Source of the DNA: an uncultured Oscillibacter sp.
Lineage (GTDB): Bacteria; Bacillota; Clostridia; Oscillospirales; Oscillospiraceae
DNA: 53,513 nt
Reading direction: 5' to 3'
Assembly (NCBI GenBank): GCA_902476875.1
Contig: CABSFC010000006.1
Location: forward strand, 1-53,513
In this document: one piece after another, positions 51,128 through 53,513 of the stretch
How positions within the stretch are numbered: position 1 is the stretch's first letter
How the letters are laid out: each line of letters starts with the position of its first letter
Position numbers and translations under genes: made by a program
The notes under the pieces: model-generated
Database searches by the model: none
The model's input: only the letters and a program-made list of their open reading frames with translations
Told to the model about the DNA's origin: nothing

Positions 51128-51688
51128 TTGAAGAAAGCACAAAGCACCAAGGAAGAGAAAAAGGGCGGCTCCTCCGCCCCATACCGGTGGGCCTTCACGG
51201 TCTTTTGCATGGCGGTCGCCCTGTCCGCGGCGCTGAGCCTGGCATCCCAGTCCATGCTCTCGGGCGCGGGTGTGGCAGTCGCCCTTTTGATTTTGGCGCT
51301 CTTTATCGGCCTGGGCATCGTGTTCGACGTCATCGGCGTGGCCGTGACGGCGGCGGACCCCAAGCCCTTCCACTCCATGGCCGCCCACAAGGAGAAGGGC
51401 GCCAGGGAGGCCCTGGGCCTGCTGAAAAACGCCAGCCACGTCTCCAGCGTCTGCAACGACGTGGTGGGCGACATCTGCGGCATCGTCAGCGGCGCCACCG
51501 GCGCGGTGATCGTCACCCAACTGCAAAGCGCCCTGAACACCCGCTCGGTGCTGATCTCCGTGGGCGTCACCGCCCTGGTGTCCGGACTGACCATCGGCGG
51601 CAAGGCCCTGTCCAAGACCTTTGCCATGAAGCAGTCTACCCGTGTGGTCTACTGGGCGGGCCGCTTTCTGCACATCTTCCACCGCTGA
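51128..51688 (+). CDS. oapA: OLE-associated membrane protein OapA
   Basis: 186 residues: basic N-terminus (MKKAQSTKEEKKGG), helices at about 22-42, 47-70, 112-130 and 138-156, and a basic C-terminal tail. FIGLGIVFDVIGVAVTAADPKPFHSMAAHKEKGA (in two parts, residues about 59-93) is DUF21-like, as reported for OapA, which binds OLE RNA and localises it to the membrane. Start is TTG at 51128, seven bases after GGAGG; no ATG fits. The gene follows the RNA's 3' end by 39 bases, so RNA and mRNA probably come from one promoter. Next gene is dxs, 13 bases on. Confidence 0.88.
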   Translation: MKKAQSTKEEKKGGSSAPYRWAFTVFCMAVALSAALSLASQSMLSGAGVAVALLILALFIGLGIVFDVIGVAVTAADPKPFHSMAAHKEKGAREALGLLKNASHVSSVCNDVVGDICGIVSGATGAVIVTQLQSALNTRSVLISVGVTALVSGLTIGGKALSKTFAMKQSTRVVYWAGRFLHIFHR

Positions 51689-51701
51689 GAGGGAGGCAGA
51701 C

Positions 51702-53513
51702 ATGATCCTGGAGAATATCCACTCTCCCGCCGATGTCAAGGCGCTGGAGCCGGAGGAGCTTCCCCGGCTCTGTCAGGAGCTGCGGGAGTTTTTGATTCAG
51801 AACGTCTCCCAGACCGGCGGGCACCTGGCCTCCAATCTGGGGGCCGTGGAGCTGACGGTGGCCATCCACCGGGTGTTCGACACCGCGTCGGACCGCCTGG
51901 TGTTCGACGTGGGCCACCAGTGCTATGTCCACAAGGTCCTGACGGGCCGGCAGGAGCTGTTTTCCACCCTCCGCCAGTTCGGCGGGCTGTCCGGCTTTCC
52001 CAAGCCCTATGAGAGCGGGCACGACGCCTTTATCGCGGGCCATGCGTCCAACTCCGTGTCCGTGGCGCTCGGCATGGCAAGGGCAAGAACTTTACAGAAT
52101 CGGGACTACAGCGTCCTGGCCCTGATCGGCGACGGGGCCCTGACCGGAGGGCTGGCCTACGAGGGGCTGAACAATGCCGGGGCGTCCCGGGAGCCGCTGA
52201 TCGTTATCCTCAACGACAACGGCATGTCCATCGACCCCAACGTCGGCGCCATGCCCCATCACCTGAGCCGCCTGCGGTCCAAGCCGGCATACTACCATTT
52301 CAAGAAGTGGTACCGGCAGCTCTTCGGCAAGCGGCCCATGGAAAGCGGTCTGTACCGCTTCAACCACCGGGTGAAGACTTCTCTGAAAAAAGCCCTGTGG
52401 CCCAGCAGCACGTTGTTCGAGGACATGGGCTTCACCTATCTGGGGCCCATCGACGGCCACGATCTGCCCCGCCTGTGCGACGTGCTGGAGTGGGCCAGAG
52501 AGCTGCGCTGCCCGGTTGTGGTCCATGTGAACACCGTGAAGGGGAAGGGCTATCCCTTCGCGGAGCAGAACCCCGGCAAGTTCCACGGCATCGGGCCCTT
52601 TGACCCTGAGACGGGCCTTTTGAAAAAGCCGGGCGGGGAGAGCTTTTCCTCCGTGTTCGGCAAGGCCCTGGCGGGCTGTGCCGCCCAGGACGGCCGGGTC
52701 TGCGCCGTCACCGCCGCCATGGCGGAGGGCACTGGCCTGACCGCCTTTGCAAAGGAGTTCCCGGAGCGCTTTTTCGACGTGGCCATCGCGGAGGGCCACG
52801 GCGTGTCCATGGCGGCGGGCCTCGCCAGCCAGGGGATGCTGCCGGTGTTCGCGGTGTACTCCACCTTTTTGCAGCGGAGCTACGATATGTTGATTCACGA
52901 TGTGGCCCTGGAGCGGCTCCATGTGGTGTTGGGTGTGGACCGGGCGGGGCTGGTGGGCGCCGACGGCGAGACCCATCACGGCTGCTTCGACCCGCTGTTT
53001 CTGTGCACCATTCCCGGCTTCACCGTGCTGTGCCCCTCCGATTTCGCGGAGCTGCGGTCCATGCTGCGGCAGGCCCTGTTCCGGCTGGACGGCCCCGTGG
53101 CCGTCCGCTATCCCCGGGGCGGGGAGGGGGCTTTCCGGGCGGATACGTCGGACAAGCCCCTGGCGCGGCTGCGGGAGGGCGGCGACGTGACGCTGCTGGG
53201 CTACGGCGTTTTGATCAACAATTTGCTGGAGGCCGCTGATCTGCTGGCGCGGGACGGCATCCAGGCGGAGGTCGTGAAGCTGAACCGGATTTCCCCGCTT
53301 GACCATGAGGCGGTCTGCGGGGCCCTGGGGGCGCGGGACACGCTGCTGGTGCTGGAGGACTCCTTCGGCGCGGGCTGTGTGGGCCAGCGGGTGGCCGCCA
53401 TCCTGGCGGAGCACGCGCAGGCGCCCCGGAAGCTGATTTTGAAGAATCTTGGAAAGACCTTTGCCCCGGAGGGCAGCGTGGCGGAGCTGGAGCACAGCTT
53501 TGGCCTGGACGCC
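51702..53513 (+). CDS. dxs: 1-deoxy-D-xylulose-5-phosphate synthase, 3'-partial
   Basis: Thiamine-dependent enzyme that joins pyruvate and glyceraldehyde 3-phosphate, first step of the MEP pathway. TPP motif GDGALTGGLAYEGLNNAG with NDN, the conserved GGHLASNLGAVELT, HQCYVHKVLTGR, and the second-domain IAEGHGVSMAAGLA and DRAGLVGADGETHHG. 604 codons are in the window and the frame is open to its end, so roughly 20-30 C-terminal residues are missing. GAGGGAGG before the ATG at 51702. The usual HQSY is HQCY. Confidence 0.96.
   Translation, partial: MILENIHSPADVKALEPEELPRLCQELREFLIQNVSQTGGHLASNLGAVELTVAIHRVFDTASDRLVFDVGHQCYVHKVLTGRQELFSTLRQFGGLSGFPKPYESGHDAFIAGHASNSVSVALGMARARTLQNRDYSVLALIGDGALTGGLAYEGLNNAGASREPLIVILNDNGMSIDPNVGAMPHHLSRLRSKPAYYHFKKWYRQLFGKRPMESGLYRFNHRVKTSLKKALWPSSTLFEDMGFTYLGPIDGHDLPRLCDVLEWARELRCPVVVHVNTVKGKGYPFAEQNPGKFHGIGPFDPETGLLKKPGGESFSSVFGKALAGCAAQDGRVCAVTAAMAEGTGLTAFAKEFPERFFDVAIAEGHGVSMAAGLASQGMLPVFAVYSTFLQRSYDMLIHDVALERLHVVLGVDRAGLVGADGETHHGCFDPLFLCTIPGFTVLCPSDFAELRSMLRQALFRLDGPVAVRYPRGGEGAFRADTSDKPLARLREGGDVTLLGYGVLINNLLEAADLLARDGIQAEVVKLNRISPLDHEAVCGALGARDTLLVLEDSFGAGCVGQRVAAILAEHAQAPRKLILKNLGKTFAPEGSVAELEHSFGLDA

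Overview
The window reads as a chromosomal segment of a GC-rich, spore-forming, anaerobic Bacillota (Clostridia), most like the Oscillospiraceae of the gut. Reasons: PolC and DnaE polymerases side by side in one genome, a complete spoIIIAA-AH operon, the rapZ-yvcK-whiA and yceD-rpmF clusters, HPr kinase, only the MEP isoprenoid route, and Firmicutes-specific families (DUF4364, DUF3048 lipoprotein, DUF6485). Genus cannot be fixed by eye.

Layout. 1-9376: envelope/isoprenoid/replication operon uppS (5' end cut by the window edge)-cdsA-dxr-rseP-[decayed GNAT gene]-ispG-small membrane ORF-polC. 9504-11017: ferritin, a DUF1622 membrane protein and a hotdog thioesterase. 11057-15208: minus-strand polyamine ABC transporter operon potA-potB-potCD, in which permease PotC and binding protein PotD are one polypeptide. 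15235-16260: RluA-type pseudouridine synthase. 16296-18581: two unknown genes, yceD-rpmF under a perfect consensus promoter, and a DHFR/RibD-like reductase. 18594-21713: der-plsY-gpsA. 21790-22411: rpmB and DUF6485 on the minus strand. 22468-28843: hprK, ROK glucokinase, murB, rapZ-yvcK-whiA, and a C_GCAxxG_C_C protein. 28866-29697: two less GC-rich membrane ORFs of unknown function. 29701-33195: dnaE, followed by a small phage-like remnant with an HK97-gp10-type tail gene and a repeated 9-mer upstream. 33866-37973: DUF4364 regulator, DUF3048 lipoprotein, two cysteine-rich genes with sigma-K-like promoters, and a LysM-CAP secreted protein. 38016-40010: divergent LysR regulator and D-2-hydroxyacid dehydrogenase. 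40753-45388: spoIIIA operon. 45507-48866: Asp23, nusB, xseA, xseB, ispA. 48907-50136: minus-strand CNNM/CorC-type transporter. 50400-51688: a large structured noncoding RNA and a membrane protein. 51702-end: dxs, cut by the window edge.

The most interesting region is 50400-51688. Between ispA and dxs lies about 650 nt without a credible protein gene, preceded by a good promoter, rich in hairpins, with 5' and 3' ends that can pair over 16 bp, and followed at once by a four-helix membrane protein. This arrangement (nusB-xseA-xseB-ispA-RNA-membrane protein-dxs) is that of OLE RNA (ornate, large, extremophilic) and its partner OapA. A DUF21/CBS/CorC gene, from a family linked to Mg2+ transport, is transcribed divergently from it; this fits the reported role of OLE in Mg2+ homeostasis and membrane stress.

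The genes work together as follows. Dxs, Dxr and IspG belong to the MEP pathway, IspA makes farnesyl diphosphate and UppS undecaprenyl diphosphate for cell wall carriers; CdsA, PlsY and GpsA make phospholipid precursors; MurB and YvcK/RapZ act in wall synthesis and its control; spoIIIA builds the mother cell-forespore channel. Start codons were chosen by Shine-Dalgarno sites, overlap with the gene upstream and family N-termini; all functional names rest on recognised motifs, not on database searches.
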